Source: CAVTWJ01 sp963849485 (GTDB lineage: Bacteria > Oederibacteriota > Muellerivitia > Muellerivitales > Muellerivitaceae). From it: 64,000 nt of DNA. Where the stretch lies: contig CAWKIF010000124.1 in the NCBI GenBank assembly GCA_963849485.1, forward strand, positions 1 through 64,000. Reading direction: 5' to 3'. Shown here in pieces: positions 61,801 through 64,000 of this stretch (the stretch's first letter is position 1; each line of letters starts with the position of its first letter). The notes beneath the pieces are model-generated. The model was not told the origin of the DNA and made no database searches. It saw only the letters and a program-made list of their open reading frames with translations. A program made the translations under genes and the position numbers.

Positions 61801-64000
61801 ACGATCCTGGGATGCGCGGAAGCTTATGCCAACGCCGATACGGCATGTCCCGCCGGGACTTCCGGCGGCGCATTCACCAGTCCGGTCGCGGTCGCGGCCA
61901 ACCAGGGCATCACGGTTTCCGTCCTGGATTCGAAGCAAATCGACCTATTCGGGTATAACGTCAACGGCTCGAACCAGTTGAACATTGCGTACGGGCAGAG
62001 CCTGAATCCCTCCACTCTTTTCGGAACCACCTACGCTTTCAAAAACCCGACGGGGCTGGCGGTAGATAACGCCAACACTGAATGGTTTGTCACCGATACC
62101 GGCAACAATCTCCTTAAGATTGTCTATACCTACTATTTTGTTTATGGTGGATATTGGTATGTGGGTTACGCGCTGGCCGAATTGAACGGGTTGACCGTCA
62201 CCTCTTACCTTCAAACCGGTTATCCCAGCCTCGTTTCGATCCAAAGCACAACCCCCTCCTCCGGGACCGCTTTCAAATCCCCTCAAGGGATAGTGATGGA
62301 CAATAACAACAATTTATATATCGCGGATACGGCCAATAACCGCGTCGTGGAATATAACTTCGTCCCCGATGTGTGCTGTTCCACGACCGCCGCCCCGCAT
62401 CTCAATTTTGTCGCCCAATGGGCCACCACCGGCATGTTTAACGGCCCGTCGCAATTGGCCCTGGACCACAGCAACTCCCACGTCTACGTGGCCGACCAGC
62501 CCAACACCTATCCCCGGGTCCAAAAGATCCAGTTGGCGCCGGCCCCAACGGTCGTGGCTTCCTGGAACCCGAACGGGAACAGCGGGTCCGCCACCATCAC
62601 CGGCATGTCGGTGGGGTTGGATGGGAACCTATATTTAAGCGACCTGACCTACACCGGGGCCGTGATCACCGACAGTCAAATCCTCATCAATGATCCTTAT
62701 GGAAACCCGGTGGAGACGATGGAGGGGGCGCCATCCAATGCCTTGGGAAAATCATCCCATACCATGGGAATAGCCTCCGATAACAGCGGCAACCTCTACC
62801 AGGCGGACAGCGCGGGCGAGAGGGTGCAGGTCCTGGGTCAATGCGGCGTTACCAGCGTGCCCAAGCCTATCTACCGTTACGCGTACAATTATTCGACCCA
62901 ATTCGGCGGGGCGGGAAGCGCCAATGGAAAATTGAACCTGGCAACGGGTTTGGCCGTCAACGGACCCTATCTCTACGTGGCCGACATGGCCAACAACCGC
63001 GTCGAACAATTCGACGTGAAAGGCGATTGGATCTCCAACTGGGGCGGGCTCGCGAACGGGTCAGGCAATGGCCAGTTTAACGCGCCCACCTATCTGGCCG
63101 CCGCGGTCAGCCAGGGATACGTCTATGTCTCCGATACGGGCAACAACCGGGTGCAGGTCTTCAACCTCAACGGGTCTTTCCAATTCGCCTTCGGCGGCCC
63201 GGGGGCTGGGAACAACCAGTTCAACTCGCCGGAAGGAATTGTTGTCGACAATCAAAACAATGTTTATGTCGTAGACGCGGGCAACAACCGCGTCCAGCAA
63301 TTCGCCTACAACGCCGGGGCGGTATCCTACGTGGGCCAATGGGGCGGGGCGGGAAGCGCCACCGGCCAATTCAACAATCCGCTGGGTATCGCCGAGGACG
63401 CCCAGGGAAACCTCTATGTGGCGGACTCGGGCAACAACCGGGTCCAGGAATTCGCATCCAATGGTTTTTTTGTCGGGCAATGGGGTTCCCAAGGAACGGG
63501 GACCGGGCAGTTCGAGGCGCCGACCGGGGTATATGCCGGTACGGACGGGATGATCTACGTCTCCGACAGCGTTCTTAACAACATCCAGCAATTTAATTCC
63601 CTGGGTTACTGCTTCGGGGTGTACGGAAGTTCCGGAAATCCTTTCACCACCGTCAAGGGTATTGCCGCTGATTCCTGCGGTAATCTCTTTGCGGTCGACG
63701 CGGGATCGGGTTACGTGGACAAATTTGCCCTGCAAGGCTCCACTTGTGCGATCGTCGTGCCTCCCACGCCCACCCTGATCTCCACTATTACGCCCACCAT
63801 TACGCCAACCAATACCGCGACCTATTCCGCCACCCCGACCGGGACCTTCACTCCGACAATAACGGCCACTCCGTCACCCACGGGTACGTCGACTTTGACC
63901 TCGTCACCAACTCCAAGCGTGACGCTGACGCCAACGAACACGGGGACCGGCACCACCACCAATACGCTGACGCCAACAGTGACGTTGACGCCAACGAACA
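58819..64000 (+). CDS. Sedolisin (S53) peptidase fused to NHL repeats, 3' truncated
   Basis: An open frame of more than 1727 codons running off the window. After a signal peptide (MKKNIFLVGALGFLFIG to VQA) comes a pro-kumamolisin activation domain (NYRHFLTPQKFLDMFGPT, VSDVEKAFNVRMRNY), then the S53 domain with Glu308 and Asp312 (LEVSLDID), Asp388 (ASGDSG) and Ser521 (GGTSAATPLW), all catalytic positions present. Such acid-acting endopeptidases mature by self-cleavage. Residues about 658-1640 contain many NHL-type repeats (NVYVADTGNNR, LYVADSGNNRVQEF) that should form beta-propellers, split by a short TPTPIPTPTSTP spacer near 1645 in nucleotide order 61741. A Thr/Pro linker starts near 63762 and continues past the edge, probably towards a C-terminal sorting domain. 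GGAGG lies 11 bases before the ATG. Confidence 0.9.
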   Translation, partial: MKKNIFLVGALGFLFIGLGFLPLAPVQAAGRQQLHGHLSKAATAAPFVGEMAGSERLKLAISLPLRNKLALESLLKSTYDKKNANYRHFLTPQKFLDMFGPTENDYQAVIQFAQTRGLKVTRTYSNRSVVDVEGAVSDVEKAFNVRMRNYQRPDGTKFHSPDGEPSVDMDVAVEHISGLQNFVVPHPFVHKMAISSKVGIGKKGTAYVGTGPTPDPTLIPVPNGLPPTYIGNDFRNAYIQNVTLQGSGQSVGLYELDGFYANDIVSYAQSAGLIVPQINGPSVNSNNITSVYVDGVNYDANPGGGNLEVSLDIDMVISMAPAAQVFVYEGTYSDDVLAAMAYPPLGIPLSLQISSSWSSDNMDTDPYMADALAEMALQGQSFFQASGDSGAYPVDPGDIRDENYITVVGGTQLTTNQPIPVTTYPVPYYQSEAVWNNMINTPSPTPVPNSAGGGGICNGIAGQVPTIVIPPYQVGFAPNNNLGNSNGGSSVNRNLPDVSMIADYIFNVADNGLPEPVGGTSAATPLWASVMAMANEQAAQGGLTPVGFANPALYAIANTADYENDFHYSMTGNNGGYEGPVYLYNPGYKAVPGYNLATGLGSPNGQNLINDLNNSAIVPRPTLSVPCYSVSSTNPNIWGCSAAIIEAGQQCPAGSANGQFNTPTGIAVIGTNAYVLDTGNNRIQVFNLTGSWLNTFNLPGTTQLSAFSVIASGFSNGQYYIYITDTGNNQVLVYNNSLTTLLYQFTGSTTPVGVLNGPEGISADQSGNVYVADTGNNRAVHFNFNGTTVSNVTQWGTKGSGQGQFISPNEIAVDKTGSNVYVAGFIPGSPNNYFSEPLIQKFNVTIPVPIWVTQWYTQMSPNQNFGPNAGTPGPDVVGFPQAYCYGLAVGLDGNVYDTQFEVIGDGDALVDHIQVFDAKGNSLTNIGGSRDGQPGDMVYTYGLAFDACGNLYTVDNALNRVEVFGVCNSTCSVPTTPTPIPTPTSTPTPCYSALTILGCAEAYANADTACPAGTSGGAFTSPVAVAANQGITVSVLDSKQIDLFGYNVNGSNQLNIAYGQSLNPSTLFGTTYAFKNPTGLAVDNANTEWFVTDTGNNLLKIVYTYYFVYGGYWYVGYALAELNGLTVTSYLQTGYPSLVSIQSTTPSSGTAFKSPQGIVMDNNNNLYIADTANNRVVEYNFVPDVCCSTTAAPHLNFVAQWATTGMFNGPSQLALDHSNSHVYVADQPNTYPRVQKIQLAPAPTVVASWNPNGNSGSATITGMSVGLDGNLYLSDLTYTGAVITDSQILINDPYGNPVETMEGAPSNALGKSSHTMGIASDNSGNLYQADSAGERVQVLGQCGVTSVPKPIYRYAYNYSTQFGGAGSANGKLNLATGLAVNGPYLYVADMANNRVEQFDVKGDWISNWGGLANGSGNGQFNAPTYLAAAVSQGYVYVSDTGNNRVQVFNLNGSFQFAFGGPGAGNNQFNSPEGIVVDNQNNVYVVDAGNNRVQQFAYNAGAVSYVGQWGGAGSATGQFNNPLGIAEDAQGNLYVADSGNNRVQEFASNGFFVGQWGSQGTGTGQFEAPTGVYAGTDGMIYVSDSVLNNIQQFNSLGYCFGVYGSSGNPFTTVKGIAADSCGNLFAVDAGSGYVDKFALQGSTCAIVVPPTPTLISTITPTITPTNTATYSATPTGTFTPTITATPSPTGTSTLTSSPTPSVTLTPTNTGTGTTTNTLTPTVTLTPTN

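Overview
The window reads as a chromosomal segment of an uncultured, Gram-negative-type bacterium specialised in plant cell wall breakdown. There is a porin, a TolC/RND efflux system and a PorV-like barrel, so an outer membrane is present. The secreted enzymes carry very long Thr/Pro/Ser linkers and C-terminal domains that open with YPNP and close with GKLLVLR or GKLLILK. These resemble type A sorting domains of the type IX secretion system, which would fit the FCB group or a candidate phylum, but the sequence alone does not fix the taxon. No rRNA, tRNA, CRISPR array, transposase or phage gene was seen.

Region 1 (1-16.1 kb) is a run of secreted pectin, arabinan and glucan enzymes, all on the plus strand: a 5'-truncated GH28 pectinase, an arabinofuranosidase-like clan A hydrolase, a 1891-residue expansin and a GH12 endoglucanase. 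A LacI-type palindrome, TGTAACCGGTTACA, lies before the expansin gene, and a two-mismatch version lies before the arabinofuranosidase-like gene.

Region 2 (16.1-31.1 kb) is regulatory and nitrogen related. It has two KdpD/KdpE-like two-component pairs without kdpFABC, an OmpL-like porin behind a perfect sigma-54 promoter, a SUMF1-domain lipid- or envelope-side protein, a nitrate reductase associated protein, a 31-residue membrane peptide, a small secreted protein and three PII paralogues with different T-loops. The main discovery candidate is here: arrays of the 11-bp direct repeat YTAAC(R)-N5, set in pairs about 32 bp apart, placed exactly one site upstream of a -10 box at three promoters (27.4, 28.1 and 31.2 kb), with further copies at 20.0 kb.

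Region 3 (31.3-37.8 kb) is a heavy-metal type RND efflux operon led by an HTH-DUF1232 protein. Its TolC gene has an in-frame TAA followed by 81 open, protein-like codons. Region 4 (38.3-42.4 kb) is an ECF sigma factor, an anti-sigma-like protein with a FlgD-type domain, a PA14-CBM9 protein and a PorV-like protein, tightly packed.

Region 5 (42.6-64 kb) is a second enzyme run: GH30, GH62, GH30, an AraC-type regulator, a frameshifted GH74 xyloglucanase and a 3'-truncated sedolisin fused to NHL repeats. The GH30 and GH62 genes end in an apparently identical 983-bp CBM3 plus C-terminal cassette, followed by a conserved, foldable intergenic element. Together the enzymes cover pectin, arabinoxylan, glucuronoxylan, xyloglucan and cellulose surfaces.
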